DNA of 56,834 nt from an uncultured Leifsonia sp. (GTDB taxonomy: Bacteria; Actinomycetota; Actinomycetes; Actinomycetales; Microbacteriaceae). The stretch spans positions 1 to 56,834 of the forward strand of contig NZ_CAMFLC010000024.1 of NCBI RefSeq assembly GCF_945957465.1, given 5' to 3'. Numbering within the stretch: the first letter of the stretch is position 1; every line of letters starts with the position of its first letter. Shown piece after piece: positions 9,163 to 21,157 of the stretch. The notes under the pieces were generated by a model. That model had not been told where the DNA came from. It saw nothing but the letters and a program-made list of their open reading frames with translations, and did not search any database. A program made the position numbers and the translations under genes.

Positions 9163-9569
9163 TGGTGCTCGGCAACTCGACCGGGAGTCGACCGCGGCCG
9201 GCCCGACCGCCGCACGACACGAGAGGAGTCGGGTCGGCGTTCGCGATCATCGGAACCGTTCTCGCTGGTGACGGCGCGTCCGCTCGTGCCCGACCGCAGG
9301 CGGAATCACTGTGCTGCCGCCACACCGGTCCGGACTCGGCACGCTCGAAGAACGTGCCCGCGATCGACGCGCCGACCCGACTGGCTGGTGGGGGTCGATC
9401 CGCTGCGCGGCGGGCGACCCGTGCGGGATGTCCCCTTTCTCGTGAGTTGAGTTTATCTCACTTACGCGCGAAACTCCACCCCGAGTCCGCGGCCGCAGCG
9501 TATTCTCAGCCTGCTGAGAGTCAGCACCCTGACCCTTCGAGCGCGACGGTCCCAGTGCGCGAGACGGGC
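9163..9569. other. Gene-free region between tag and yaaA
   Basis: About 400 nt without a convincing gene on either strand; the short open frames here have no recognisable motifs or ribosome-binding sites. It contains a small hairpin at 9504-9519 (TCTCAG-cctg-CTGAGA), which could end transcripts of the converging tag and yaaA genes, and a local AT-rich patch near 9445-9465. Confidence 0.6.
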
Positions 9570-10373
9570 TCAGTGCGCAAGGCGGAGAACGGCGGTGAGC
9601 TTGCCCGGCGTCCCGGTCACTTCGGGCACCACCAGGTTCAACTCCCCTGGACGATCGGCAGACGGAGTCAGGTCGTAGCCTTCGTCCGCCGCCCAGCTCA
9701 GCAGCTCCATGGTCGACGCGAAGTCCTCGCCCCGCTCGATCAGCGCGCGTGTGAACAGACCTTTGGCTTGCTTGTTGAAGTGGTTGAGCGCGCGAAGCGT
9801 CCCGTGTTCGTCGCGCGCGAGAACGCGGAGATAGTGCGCGTCCGCGCGCGTCGGCAGCGGACCGAGCGCGGCGTAGCCTTCCGACCGCAGGTCGAGAATG
9901 ACGCCGTCAACCGAGGCGAGCACATCGGCGCACACCCCGCTCCACCGCTTCTTGAGCGACGGCGAGAGCCGTGAGTCGAAGGAAAGCCGGTAGGCCGGGA
10001 TGGGATCATCGGCCCGCACCAGTCCCAGCAGCGCGGACTGCACCACCACACTCTCGGCCGCGAAGCGCCACTGCTCATCGGAAAGCGAAACGGCATCCAG
10101 GGCGTCGTACAGCACGCCGGTGTAGCGCAGCAATGCCGGCATCGTAGGAGACGAACGCAGGACGCGGTTGCGCCCCACCTCGGAGGCCGCGTGTTTCGGG
10201 CCCAGTTTCAGGGCACGTGCTGCGTCGTCCGGCGATGCGGTCATCGCCACGGTGTCATCGACGAGCGCGGCGCGAGTGGACGTCAGTCCAGGAAAGCCCA
10301 GCGACTCGAAGGCGAGCGGGACCCCCGCTCCCCCGTCGCGCTTGGTTTCCGACGGAGGCAGGAGAACGAGCAC
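9570..10373 (-). CDS. yaaA: Peroxide stress protein YaaA (DUF328/UPF0246)
   Basis: This 267-aa protein opens with LLPPSETK and contains LSFDSRLSPSLKKRW and NHFNKQAKG, all hallmarks of the YaaA/UPF0246 family. In E. coli YaaA limits free iron and oxidative DNA damage during peroxide stress and binds DNA through a helix-hairpin-helix-like fold. The start is GTG 10373, directly abutting the stop of the upstream kinase gene. It is the last gene of the ATP-synthase operon; whether it responds to peroxide here cannot be seen. Confidence 0.9.
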   Translation of the reverse strand: MLVLLPPSETKRDGGAGVPLAFESLGFPGLTSTRAALVDDTVAMTASPDDAARALKLGPKHAASEVGRNRVLRSSPTMPALLRYTGVLYDALDAVSLSDEQWRFAAESVVVQSALLGLVRADDPIPAYRLSFDSRLSPSLKKRWSGVCADVLASVDGVILDLRSEGYAALGPLPTRADAHYLRVLARDEHGTLRALNHFNKQAKGLFTRALIERGEDFASTMELLSWAADEGYDLTPSADRPGELNLVVPEVTGTPGKLTAVLRLAH

Positions 10374-10931
10374 TCAGCGCTCCAGGAACCCGAAGGCCGC
10401 GTCGACGTTCTCACCGAGCGGGCGTGAGGTGTCGAGCGTGATCCGGGGAAGCGACGCAGCTGCGCCCTTCCACTCGGCGTAGTCTTCGATGCTCTGTTCC
10501 ACCGCATAGGCGGCGATCAGGCTCGTGCGCTTCGAGAGGCGCTCCTGGTGGAGTTGTTCGTCGGTGCACACCGTTTCGATCACGCGCAGCGTCACGCCGC
10601 AGCGCTCGGCCAGGTCGCGCCACTGCAGACGTGCCGGCTCGACGGCGTTCACGGCGTCGACGATCACCGAATGGCCACTCAGCAGCACCTGCTCGGCCAT
10701 CCGTTCGGCCACCAGGTAGGCCGCGAGTCCCGTCGGCTGATCGGCGTCGATGCCGGCCTGCAGGATGGCGCCCTCGATCGGGTCGACCGAGATCGCCGTC
10801 GCGCCGAGCCGGCCCGCGATGATCTCGGCGATGGTGGACTTGCCCGAACCAGGAAGCCCCGCCGTCACGACGAGCACGGGGACGCGGACGTCTCCGAACT
10901 GGCGATCGAGCGGGGCTGCCTTGTCGGTCAT
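10374..10931 (-). CDS. P-loop ATP-binding kinase-like protein (AAA_33 type)
   Basis: This 185-aa protein has a Walker A motif GLPGSGKST near residue 26, a Walker B-like Asp-containing strand (SVIVDAVN) and a lid-region Arg segment. It resembles the AAA_33/zeta-like small-molecule kinases that phosphorylate sugars, nucleosides or antibiotics. No partner antitoxin is nearby, so I do not call it a zeta toxin. It follows atpC by 18 nt and abuts yaaA, so it is co-transcribed with the ATP synthase. Its substrate is not predictable from sequence. Confidence 0.8.
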   Translation of the reverse strand: MTDKAAPLDRQFGDVRVPVLVVTAGLPGSGKSTIAEIIAGRLGATAISVDPIEGAILQAGIDADQPTGLAAYLVAERMAEQVLLSGHSVIVDAVNAVEPARLQWRDLAERCGVTLRVIETVCTDEQLHQERLSKRTSLIAAYAVEQSIEDYAEWKGAAASLPRITLDTSRPLGENVDAAFGFLER

Positions 10932-10949
10932 GCCGTGTAGCCAAACATC

Positions 10950-11225
10950 TCAGACGAGCTCCGCCTGACGGGCCACGATGGTGACCGTGTTGTTCTCGAC
11001 GGAGAGGAAACCGTCATCGGCCTGGGCCGTGATCGACTCGCCTCCGTTCAGGGTCACACGCACCTCGCCCTGGGCGAGGATGGCGAGCAACGGTTCGTGT
11101 CCGGGCAGGATGCCGATCTGCCCCTCCACCGTCCGTGCGACGACCATGCTCGCCTCTCCCGACCACACTTCGTGGTCGGCGGCGACGACGCTGACACGGA
11201 GAGATGAACCACCGGGGACAGCCAT
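10950..11225 (-). CDS. atpC: ATP synthase epsilon subunit
   Basis: This 91-aa subunit of the F1 central stalk has the N-terminal beta-sandwich with the conserved GQIGILPGHEPLLA stretch and then a short end. Like other actinobacterial epsilon subunits it is short and lacks most of the C-terminal helical inhibitory domain. I start at ATG 11225 (MAVPGG), two nucleotides after the atpD stop, rather than at an in-frame site further upstream that lies inside atpD. It is the last structural gene of the synthase. Confidence 0.94.
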   Translation of the reverse strand: MAVPGGSSLRVSVVAADHEVWSGEASMVVARTVEGQIGILPGHEPLLAILAQGEVRVTLNGGESITAQADDGFLSVENNTVTIVARQAELV

Positions 11226-11227
11226 GC

Positions 11228-13616
<2,389 letters not shown>

Positions 13617-13642
13617 GTGTCTTCCTCAGTACCTATCCGTGC

Positions 13643-15280
13643 TCAGCGCTTCGCCTTGACGATGCGCTCCTGGTTGACGTCCTCTTCGGCGCTGGCCTCG
13701 AACTCCTCGCGCCCGACCGAGGCGAGCGGCTTGCCCTCGCCCGTCTGGAACTCGAGCTTGAACTTGTCGACCTCGGCACCCAGCTTCTCAACCGTCTCGT
13801 CGTCGAGGACGTTCGTCTCGCGCAGCGTGGTGAGGATGTCGGTGTTGCGACGCAGGTGGTCGAGCAGCTCGGCCTCGAAGCGGAGGATGTCCTCCACCGC
13901 GACCTCGTCGAGCTTGCCGTTGGTGCCGGCCCAGATCGAGACGACCTGCTCCTCGACGGGGAACGGCGAGTACTGCGGCTGCTTGAGCAGCTCGGTCAGG
14001 CGCGCACCGCGGGCGAGCTGGCGACGGCTGGCCGCATCCAGATCGGAGGCGAACATCGCGAACGCCTCGAGCGAGCGGTACTGAGCGAGCTCGAGCTTGA
14101 GCGTGCCGGAGACCTTCTTGATCGACTTAACCTGCGCGTCGCCGCCGACTCGGGAGACCGAGATTCCGACGTCGACCGCGGGACGCTGGTTGGCGTTGAA
14201 GAGGTCGGACTGCAGGAAGATCTGGCCGTCGGTGATCGAGATCACGTTGGTCGGGATGTAGGCCGAGACGTCGTTCGCCTTGGTCTCGATGATCGGCAGA
14301 CCGGTCATCGAGCCGGCGCCCAGCTCGTCGGAGAGCTTGGCGCAACGCTCCAGGAGGCGGGAGTGCAGGTAGAAGACGTCGCCCGGATAGGCCTCGCGTC
14401 CCGGCGGACGACGCAGGAGGAGCGACACGGCGCGGTAGGCCTCGGCCTGCTTCGACAGGTCGTCGAAGATGATGAGCACGTGCTTGCCGCCGTACATCCA
14501 GTGCTGGCCGATCGCCGAACCGGTGTAGGGCGCAAGGTACTTGAAGCCCGCCGGGTCAGAGGCCGGGGCAGCGACGATGGTGGTGTACTCCATCGCACCG
14601 GCGTCCTCGAGCGCACCCTTCACCGAAGCGATGGTCGAGCCCTTCTGGCCGATGGCGACGTAGATGCAGCGGACCTGCTTGTTGACGTCGCCCGACTCCC
14701 AGTTGGCCTTCTGGTTGATGATCGTGTCGATCGCGATCGCCGTCTTGCCGGTCTGGCGGTCGCCGATGATCAGCTGACGCTGGCCGCGGCCGACGGGGAT
14801 CATGGCGTCGATCGCCTTGATGCCGGTCTGGAGCGGTTCGTGCACCGACTTGCGCTGCATGACGCCGGGCGCCTGGAGCTCGAGCGCGCGGCGGCCCTCG
14901 GTGGCGATCTCGCCGAGACCGTCGATCGGGTTGCCGAGCGGATCGACGACACGGCCGAGGTAGCCGTCGCCGACCGGGACGGAGAGGACCTCGCCGGTGC
15001 GGGTCACCTCCATGCCCTCGACGATCTCGTCGAACTCGCCGAGCACCACGACGCCGACCTCGTTCTCGTCGAGGTTCTGCGCCAGGCCCAGCGTGCCGTC
15101 CGCGAAGCGGATGAGCTCGTTGGCCATCACGCCGGGGAGCCCCTCGACGTGCGCGATGCCGTCGGAGGCGTCGAGGACGTGACCGACCTCGGTGGTCTCG
15201 GCCCCGGTCGGCTCGTACTTCGAGACGAAGTCCTTGAGCGCGTCCCGGATCTCATCGGGGCTGATCTGAATGTCTGCCAT
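13643..15280 (-). CDS. atpA: ATP synthase alpha subunit
   Basis: This 545-aa subunit has the nucleotide-binding motif GDRQTGKTA and the conserved region around [10 protein letters not shown]. It alternates with beta in the F1 head and binds nucleotide at the non-catalytic sites. The C-terminal tail beyond the usual end (about 30 residues, acidic, ending RIVKAKR) resembles the extension known from mycobacterial and other actinobacterial alpha subunits, where it restrains ATP hydrolysis; that role here is inference. Confidence 0.98.
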   Translation of the reverse strand: MADIQISPDEIRDALKDFVSKYEPTGAETTEVGHVLDASDGIAHVEGLPGVMANELIRFADGTLGLAQNLDENEVGVVVLGEFDEIVEGMEVTRTGEVLSVPVGDGYLGRVVDPLGNPIDGLGEIATEGRRALELQAPGVMQRKSVHEPLQTGIKAIDAMIPVGRGQRQLIIGDRQTGKTAIAIDTIINQKANWESGDVNKQVRCIYVAIGQKGSTIASVKGALEDAGAMEYTTIVAAPASDPAGFKYLAPYTGSAIGQHWMYGGKHVLIIFDDLSKQAEAYRAVSLLLRRPPGREAYPGDVFYLHSRLLERCAKLSDELGAGSMTGLPIIETKANDVSAYIPTNVISITDGQIFLQSDLFNANQRPAVDVGISVSRVGGDAQVKSIKKVSGTLKLELAQYRSLEAFAMFASDLDAASRRQLARGARLTELLKQPQYSPFPVEEQVVSIWAGTNGKLDEVAVEDILRFEAELLDHLRRNTDILTTLRETNVLDDETVEKLGAEVDKFKLEFQTGEGKPLASVGREEFEASAEEDVNQERIVKAKR

Positions 15281-15313
15281 CGTAATTCCCTGGTTTCTCT
15301 GTATAGAGGGCGG

Positions 15314-16105
15314 TCAGCCCGCCAGCTGAAGTCGAAGTTCGGTGAGGCGCGACGCGACGCTGCCGTCGATGACGTCGTCGCCGATCTGCACACGCAGTCC
15401 GCCGAGGATCGACGGGTCGACGACCTCGTTGAGCTTGAGGTCGCCGTACTTCGCGGCGAGGCTCGCGCGCAGGCGCTCGGCCTGCTCGGCCGGGAGGGGC
15501 ATGGCCGTGACGACCGTGGCGATCGTCTGGCCGTACTGGGCCGCCACGACGCGCGCGGCGTCGCGCAGCGATTCGCGGATGCTGCGGCCGCGCGGCTGGA
15601 GTACCAGCTGGCGCACGATCGCGACGGTCTGCTTCGAGGCCTTGCCCGCGAGCAGACGCTCGGCCAGGTCGGCCTTCGCCTCGGGAGCCGCGAGCTTGCT
15701 GCGGAGCGCGAGCTCGAGCTCTGCGTCGGAGGTCACGGCGCCTCCGAACGCGAAGAGCTCGCCCGGGATGTCCACATTGCGCGGCGACGACGCGGCGATC
15801 GACCGGATGCCGAGCTCCTCGATGGCCGCCAGCATGTCGTCCTGGTTCGACCAGCGCTCGCTCGACACGACGCTCAGCAGCTCGACCGCCGGCGCGGAGA
15901 GCGAGGCGAAGACGCGCTGGACCAGCGCGGCCTTGCCCTCTGCCGAAGCCGAAGGGTCGCTGAGGACCGAACGGAGCTGGGCGGAGTCGGCGACGACTCG
16001 TCCTGCGGCGAACAGGTCTTCAGCCGTCGCCAGATCGGCCTTGGACCCGAGCCCGGCGAGAGCCGAGACGGATCGGGCCAGTGCTTCTCTGGAGGCGCTT
16101 CCCAT
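15314..16105 (-). CDS. atpH: ATP synthase delta subunit
   Basis: This 263-aa peripheral-stalk subunit has the C-terminal delta signature (VDPSILGGLRVQIGDDVIDGS). It connects the b subunits to the top of the F1 head. It is longer than the roughly 180 residues of E. coli delta, as in many Actinobacteria, but is not fused to atpF as in mycobacteria. Its ATG overlaps the atpF stop by one base (TGATG). Confidence 0.96.
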   Translation of the reverse strand: MGSASREALARSVSALAGLGSKADLATAEDLFAAGRVVADSAQLRSVLSDPSASAEGKAALVQRVFASLSAPAVELLSVVSSERWSNQDDMLAAIEELGIRSIAASSPRNVDIPGELFAFGGAVTSDAELELALRSKLAAPEAKADLAERLLAGKASKQTVAIVRQLVLQPRGRSIRESLRDAARVVAAQYGQTIATVVTAMPLPAEQAERLRASLAAKYGDLKLNEVVDPSILGGLRVQIGDDVIDGSVASRLTELRLQLAG

Positions 16106-16668
16106 CAGTTGCTCGACCCTGCCTTCTCGGCCTTCTCGCTGGACTCGAGGTCGGCCAGGAATCGATCGACGATCGCCTGAGCCTTCTTGTCGTCCGTGAG
16201 CACCTCGCCGACGACGCCGGAGGCGAGGTCGATCGCGAGCGAGCCCACCTCGCCGCGGAGCGAGACGAGCGCGCCCTGGCGCTCTGCCTCGATCTGCGCC
16301 TGGGCGGCGGCGGTCACGCGTGCAGCCTCGGCCGTGGCGTTCTCCTTGGCCTCCGCGACGATCTTCTGGCCGTCGGTGCGGGCCGTCTCGCGGATCTTGG
16401 CCGCCTCGGCGCGCGCGTCGGCGAGCTGGGCGGTGTACTCCTCGAGCAGCGCTTCAGCCTTGTGCTGGGCCTCGTCGGCCTTCGCGATGTTGCCCTCGAT
16501 CGCCTCCGCGCGCTCGTCAAGCAGCTTCTTCATGCGCGGAAGCACGAGCTTCCAGAACAGCACGAAGATGATGATGAAGCAGATGAGCGAGACGATGATG
16601 TCCGGCCACTGGGGGATCAGCGGGTTGTGCGTCTCCTCCGTCGCGGCGATCACGACACTCTTGAGCAT
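16105..16668 (-). CDS. atpF: ATP synthase b subunit
   Basis: This 187-aa protein has one N-terminal membrane helix (about residues 25-45) followed by a long charged Ala-rich coiled coil, the peripheral stator stalk of F0F1. The leader before the membrane helix is about 20 residues longer than in E. coli. It overlaps atpH by one base. Confidence 0.97.
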   Translation of the reverse strand: MLKSVVIAATEETHNPLIPQWPDIIVSLICFIIIFVLFWKLVLPRMKKLLDERAEAIEGNIAKADEAQHKAEALLEEYTAQLADARAEAAKIRETARTDGQKIVAEAKENATAEAARVTAAAQAQIEAERQGALVSLRGEVGSLAIDLASGVVGEVLTDDKKAQAIVDRFLADLESSEKAEKAGSSN

Positions 16669-16699
16669 CGTTCCTCCTTACGGGATGGGCTAAAGAGGA

Positions 16700-16972
<273 letters not shown>

Positions 16973-17770
16973 TTAGTGCTCCTCGGCGACTGCGAGCTGG
17001 ATGTAGACAGCGGTGAGCAGCGCGAAGACGTAAGCCTGGAGGACGGCCACCAGGATCTCGAACAAGGTGAAGACGAAGCCGAAGGCGAAGGTGCCGATAC
17101 CGAAGAGCGACCACCAGCCGCCCGCCTCGAAGATGAACCACGAGGTGGCGGTGAAGAACAGCACGAGCAGCAGGTGCCCGACCACCATGTTCATCAGCAG
17201 TCGGAGCGTCAGCGTGATCGGCCGCAGGATGAAGGTCGAAATGAACTCGATCGGCGTGACGATGATGTAGAGGAACCAGGGCACGCCGGGCGGGAACAGC
17301 GCGTTCTTGAAGAAGTTCGCCGGGCTCTTCTTGACGCCCGCGTAGATGAAGGCGATGTACGCGACGATCGCCAGCAGCATCGGGAGCGCGATCACCGACG
17401 TGCCCGCGATGTTGAGGAACGGGATGGCGCCGGTGAGGTTGAAGAACAGCACCATGAAGAAGATGGTGGTCAGCAGCGGCAGGAAGCGACGCCCGTCCTT
17501 GCGTCCGAGGAGGTCCTCCCCGATGTTGACGCGGACGAAGTCGAGCCCCATCTCGACGACCGACTGGAAGCGGCCCGGAACGATTTTCATCTTGCGGGTG
17601 CCGAGCCAGAAGATCAGGATCAGCGCGATCAGGGCGACGCCCCGGACGATGACGATGCGGTTGAACTCGAGGCCACCGATGGTGAACAGGGTCGGGGGGA
17701 AGAACTCGTTGATCGACGGGCCTTGGAAGCTACCATCATTGGAGCTTGCGGCCTGGACCAGCAGGTTCAC
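16973..17770 (-). CDS. atpB: ATP synthase a subunit
   Basis: This 265-aa membrane subunit forms the proton half-channels with the c-ring. The essential Arg lies in the helix TLTLRLLMNMVVGH. The listed GTG start at 17770 gives a good protein but is 21 nt from the best Shine-Dalgarno (AGGAG); that site is instead 6 nt before an in-frame CTG at 17785, so translation may begin at this rare codon and add five residues. A GTTAGCTAAC palindrome (17774-17783) lies between them. Confidence 0.96.
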   Translation of the reverse strand: MNLLVQAASSNDGSFQGPSINEFFPPTLFTIGGLEFNRIVIVRGVALIALILIFWLGTRKMKIVPGRFQSVVEMGLDFVRVNIGEDLLGRKDGRRFLPLLTTIFFMVLFFNLTGAIPFLNIAGTSVIALPMLLAIVAYIAFIYAGVKKSPANFFKNALFPPGVPWFLYIIVTPIEFISTFILRPITLTLRLLMNMVVGHLLLVLFFTATSWFIFEAGGWWSLFGIGTFAFGFVFTLFEILVAVLQAYVFALLTAVYIQLAVAEEH

Positions 17771-17940
17771 AGCGTTAGCTAACAGCGCTATCTCCTGTTT
17801 CGGGGCGTCGAGCAGGTGCTCTCGCGACGACGAATGGTGGACACCCGCGCTCGCGCGCCGGTGGTGCTTCGGGCGCGTACGGGTGGGGGATCACTGACAA
17901 CTCTACAAGAGTTTTCAAGCGGTAACGAATCGGATACAGG

Positions 17941-18450
17941 TCAGCGCTTCTGGCCCGGCAGAGTGACGTCGCTGGCGTACGGGATCCGCGATCGGAAGAC
18001 CACGATCATGTCGACGACGAGCGAGCCGATCACCCCGGCGATGAGGCTCAGGAAGAGCACCACCGGGTTGATCCACGGCTGATCGCGCAGCAGGATCGCG
18101 AGCACGATGAACAACACGAACTTGACGATCCAGCCGCCGAGGACGATGCCGAAGAAGAGACCGACGAAGAGGTCGGAGCCGATGAACCGATTGGCGATCA
18201 GGATGCTCAACGCGGTGATGCCGAGGAACACCGCCGCCATGAGCGTGCCGATCAGCGCGCTGGTCACTCCGATCCAACCGGCGAAGATCCCGCCGAGCAC
18301 CATGCCGACGATCGCGATCGCCCCGGCGAGGATGAGCCCGTACTTGAGCACGTCCTTCAGCACCGGCGTCGACGTGGGCTGCTGCGGAGCGGGCCGCCGA
18401 TCGGGCTGTTCCGGCCGCGGCGCGGCCGCGCCGTCCTGGTGGTCGGTCAT
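17941..18450 (-). CDS. AtpI-like small membrane protein of the atp operon
   Basis: This 169-aa protein has a polar, Pro/Gln-rich N-terminus followed by four hydrophobic segments. It occupies the position of mycobacterial Rv1303 and AtpI, directly before atpB. AtpI-type proteins are thought to assist c-ring assembly or magnesium uptake. Sequence similarity to enteric AtpI is not obvious, so the name rests on position and topology. Its ATG overlaps the wecA stop (ATGA). Confidence 0.75.
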   Translation of the reverse strand: MTDHQDGAAAPRPEQPDRRPAPQQPTSTPVLKDVLKYGLILAGAIAIVGMVLGGIFAGWIGVTSALIGTLMAAVFLGITALSILIANRFIGSDLFVGLFFGIVLGGWIVKFVLFIVLAILLRDQPWINPVVLFLSLIAGVIGSLVVDMIVVFRSRIPYASDVTLPGQKR

Positions 18451-19706
18451 CGGTTCTCCTCAGTGGTGGTGTCGGTCGGATTCGAGCGCGCCGACGGGAC
18501 GCTTACACGCTCGCTGGCGATGTCGAGCTGGTCGTAGCGGGCTGTCTCTGCGGCTTCCCTGCTTCCGGCCGGAGCGAGCTCGGCGGCGGCCTCGTTCGCC
18601 TTCCGCCTGCTGAGCGGCGCCAGCGTGATCGCCGTGCAGATCACCAGCCCGATCGCGACGAACACGATCGCCATCCAGTACGGGTCGAAGAAGAACAGCA
18701 GGCACCCGATCGAGAGGACGGCGGTCCAGGCGTAGAAGATCAGCACGGCGTGCAGATGCGAGTGGCCCATGTCGAGCAGCCGGTGGTGCAGGTGCTTTCG
18801 GTCGGCGCTGAACGGCGACTTGCCGGCCCGGAGCCGGCGGATGACGGCGAGGCCGAAGTCGAGCAGCGGGATGACGAGAACGGCGAACGGGATGGTGACC
18901 GGGATGAAGGCAGGAACCAGCGACGACTTGCCGAGTGTCTGCAGGGCCTCCGGGTTGATCGTGCCCGTGACCGAGATCGCGGACGTGGCCATGAGCAGGC
19001 CGATCAGGAGGGCGCCGGCGTCGCCCATGAACATCTTGGCCGGATGCCAGTTGAGCGGGAGGAAGCCCGCGCACGCCCCGACCAGGATCGCGGCGATGAC
19101 GCCGGCGAGGCTGAAGTAGTTCTGCGGGCTGATCTCCCGCTGCAGGAGGTAGGTGTAGACGAGGAAGGTGCCGTTCGCGATCAGGGCGACGCCCGCGACG
19201 AGGCCATCAAGACCGTCGATGAAGTTGATCGCATTCATGACGAGCACGATCGCGAACAAGGTGATCACGATGCTCATCACCGGCGATCCCACTGTGAGGC
19301 CGCCGATCGGGAGCGAGTAGATCTGCACCCCGAGCCAGGCGACCAGACCGGCTGCCACGAACTGGCCCGCGAGCTTCGTCATCCAGTCGAGGTCCCAGAG
19401 GTCGTCCGCGACTCCGAGCACGACGATCAACAGCGAGGCGCCGAGGACGGCCACGATCGGGCCGGCGTCGGAGAAGATCAGCGACAGCACGCCGAACTGG
19501 CTGGACAGCAGCCAGGACACCCCGAAGGCGACCAGGATGCCGAGGAACATGGCCACGCCGCCCAGCCTCGGCGTCGGGCGCGTGTGCACGTCGCGTTCGC
19601 GGATCTTCGGATACAGCCGGAATCGCATCGCGAGCTTGTAGACGACCAGCGACATCCCGAACGTGATCACGGCCGAGATGAGCGCTAGTGCGAGGAAGAG
19701 GGTCAC
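18447..19706 (-). CDS. wecA: Polyprenyl-phosphate GlcNAc-1-phosphate transferase (WecA/MraY family)
   Basis: This 419-aa protein has about eleven membrane helices and the MraY/WecA motifs: an early DDLWDLDW aspartate pair, NAINFIDGLDGL, and MFMGDAGALLIGLL. The enzyme transfers GlcNAc-1-phosphate from UDP-GlcNAc to a lipid phosphate, starting synthesis of the linker that joins peptidoglycan to cell-wall glycopolymers. Its place between sua5 and the atp genes matches Rv1302 of mycobacteria. The C-terminal 60 residues are polar and probably cytoplasmic. Start GTG 19706 is 3 nt after the sua5 stop. Confidence 0.92.
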   Translation of the reverse strand: MTLFLALALISAVITFGMSLVVYKLAMRFRLYPKIRERDVHTRPTPRLGGVAMFLGILVAFGVSWLLSSQFGVLSLIFSDAGPIVAVLGASLLIVVLGVADDLWDLDWMTKLAGQFVAAGLVAWLGVQIYSLPIGGLTVGSPVMSIVITLFAIVLVMNAINFIDGLDGLVAGVALIANGTFLVYTYLLQREISPQNYFSLAGVIAAILVGACAGFLPLNWHPAKMFMGDAGALLIGLLMATSAISVTGTINPEALQTLGKSSLVPAFIPVTIPFAVLVIPLLDFGLAVIRRLRAGKSPFSADRKHLHHRLLDMGHSHLHAVLIFYAWTAVLSIGCLLFFFDPYWMAIVFVAIGLVICTAITLAPLSRRKANEAAAELAPAGSREAAETARYDQLDIASERVSVPSARSNPTDTTTEENR

Positions 19707-19709
19707 GGC

Positions 19710-20441
19710 TCAGGTGTCCGCGGGGGTGCCGACGCCGTCGGGCTCGACGGAGTCGGTCTCGTCGGCGAGCGCGTCGCCGACCACGGCGCGCAGCTGTTCT
19801 GCGGTGATCACGCCGTGACGGAGGATGCGCAGCTTGCCTGCCCCGGAGGCGAGCGCCGTGGCGTCGACGATGGTCGAAGAGGAGTCTTTGCCTTCCACAC
19901 GCTCGTAGGCCGTGCCTGCCTCTCCTCCATCGAGGTAGACGGCGACGGAATCGCCGAGCATCGCCTCGGCCTCCGCGGCGGTGCGGGCGGCCGGACGGCC
20001 GGTCAGGTTGGCGGAGGACACGGCGAGCGGCCCCGTCTCGGACAGGATTTCGAGGGCGATGCGGTCCTGCGGCATCCGAAGGGCAACGGTTCCGCGGGTC
20101 TCACCGAGATCCCACACCAGGGAAGGCGCGGCCGGCAGGACGATGGTCAATCCTCCGGGCCAGAACGCGGCGACGAGGGCGTCCACCTCGGTGGGGACGT
20201 GTTCGGCGAGCGCTGCCAGGGTCGGGATGCCCGGCACCAGCACCGGGGGCGGCGACTGCCGGCCGCGCCCCTTCGCGTCGAGGAGCCGCTGCACCGCTGC
20301 AGGGCTGAAGGCGTCGGCGGCGACACCGTAGACGGTGTCGGTGGGGATGACGACGAGCTCGCCGCGGCCGATGGCCCCGCGGGCGAGGCGCATGCCGGTG
20401 AGCAGTTCGGAATCGACGGAGCAGTCGTAGATGGGAGCCAT
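19710..20441 (-). CDS. sua5: L-threonylcarbamoyladenylate synthase (Sua5/YrdC/YwlC)
   Basis: This 243-aa enzyme makes threonylcarbamoyl-AMP from Thr, bicarbonate and ATP, the first step of t6A37 modification of ANN-decoding tRNAs. The YrdC motifs VVIPTDTVYGVAADAF, the basic RxS-type loop and PLAVSSANLTGRPA are intact. It is the first gene of the wecA-atp operon. I prefer ATG 20441 (MAPIYDCS) over ATG 20453, because a TATCAT -10-like box (20456-20451) overlaps the upstream ATG and would give a near-leaderless message starting at 20441. Confidence 0.93.
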   Translation of the reverse strand: MAPIYDCSVDSELLTGMRLARGAIGRGELVVIPTDTVYGVAADAFSPAAVQRLLDAKGRGRQSPPPVLVPGIPTLAALAEHVPTEVDALVAAFWPGGLTIVLPAAPSLVWDLGETRGTVALRMPQDRIALEILSETGPLAVSSANLTGRPAARTAAEAEAMLGDSVAVYLDGGEAGTAYERVEGKDSSSTIVDATALASGAGKLRILRHGVITAEQLRAVVGDALADETDSVEPDGVGTPADT

Positions 20442-20511
20442 GACGGCACCCATGATAGTTGAGCGGCTGCAAGGTTCTCTGCGACAGCGCGGTGACGGGA
20501 CGTGACGGGAC

Positions 20512-20517
20512 GATACT
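20512..20517 (+). promoter_or_regulatory. -10 box GATACT of the HAD hydrolase gene
   Basis: GATACT ends 7 nt before ATG 20525 with no ribosome-binding site between, a leaderless arrangement. Confidence 0.4.
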
Positions 20518-20524
20518 GGTCTCG

Positions 20525-21157
20525 ATGGACGTCTACTTCTTCGACTGCGACAAGACCCTCTACGACTACGACTTCCACAAGCGCCTCCCCCGCCTGGCCG
20601 AACTCGGCGGTGTCAGCCAGTACCGGCTGGCGTCGACCTGGTGGGCGGGCGGCCACGAGCGCGCGGCCGAGATCGGCGAGTACTCGACCAGCGAGGAGTA
20701 TCTGGAAGCGTTCGCCGAGGTGACGGGCGCCCGCCTCACGCTGGCGCAGTGGCAGGACGCCCGCAAGGCCGCGATGACGCCGATCGACGGCTCTATCGCG
20801 GCGCTGCGCACCGCGGCGACGCTGGGCACGGTCTCACTGCTGTCGAACAACCCGATCCCGTTCAAGGACTCGCTGCCTGTGCTCGCGCCGGAGGTCATGG
20901 GCGTGCTGCGGGACAACGACCTGGTCTCCGCGGTGCTGGGTGCACGTAAGCCCGAGCGCCGCATCTACACCCGCGCCCTCGGACGATTCGGCTTGCGACC
21001 CGATGACGCCATCCTCTTCGACGACTCGCTCGCGAACGTGGAGGGCGCCCGCGAAGCCGGAATGCACGCCCATCACTTCACCCGCAACGCCGACGGCTCC
21101 TTCGACACGGACGGCATGGTGGCGGCCATCCACGCCTTCGCGGAACGCGAACGCTGA
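20525..21157 (+). CDS. HAD family hydrolase
   Basis: This 210-aa protein has the HAD motifs: I, FFDCDKTLYD with the nucleophilic Asp; II, SLLSNN; III, a Lys in RKPERR; and IV, ILFDDSLANVEGA. It resembles beta-phosphoglucomutase/YihX-like phosphatases acting on small phosphorylated metabolites, but the substrate is not evident. The start at 20525 places motif I at the N-terminus as usual. It is divergent from sua5 and its last 85 nt overlap the convergent lipoprotein gene on the other strand. Confidence 0.9.
   Translation: MDVYFFDCDKTLYDYDFHKRLPRLAELGGVSQYRLASTWWAGGHERAAEIGEYSTSEEYLEAFAEVTGARLTLAQWQDARKAAMTPIDGSIAALRTAATLGTVSLLSNNPIPFKDSLPVLAPEVMGVLRDNDLVSAVLGARKPERRIYTRALGRFGLRPDDAILFDDSLANVEGAREAGMHAHHFTRNADGSFDTDGMVAAIHAFAERER

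Noticed and set aside
9163-9569. Degenerate gene between tag and yaaA
   Set aside because: No reading frame in either direction gives a recognisable or codon-biased stretch.
10374-10931. Zeta-toxin call for the P-loop kinase
   Set aside because: No epsilon-type antitoxin or second small gene is adjacent and it is embedded in the ATP-synthase operon.
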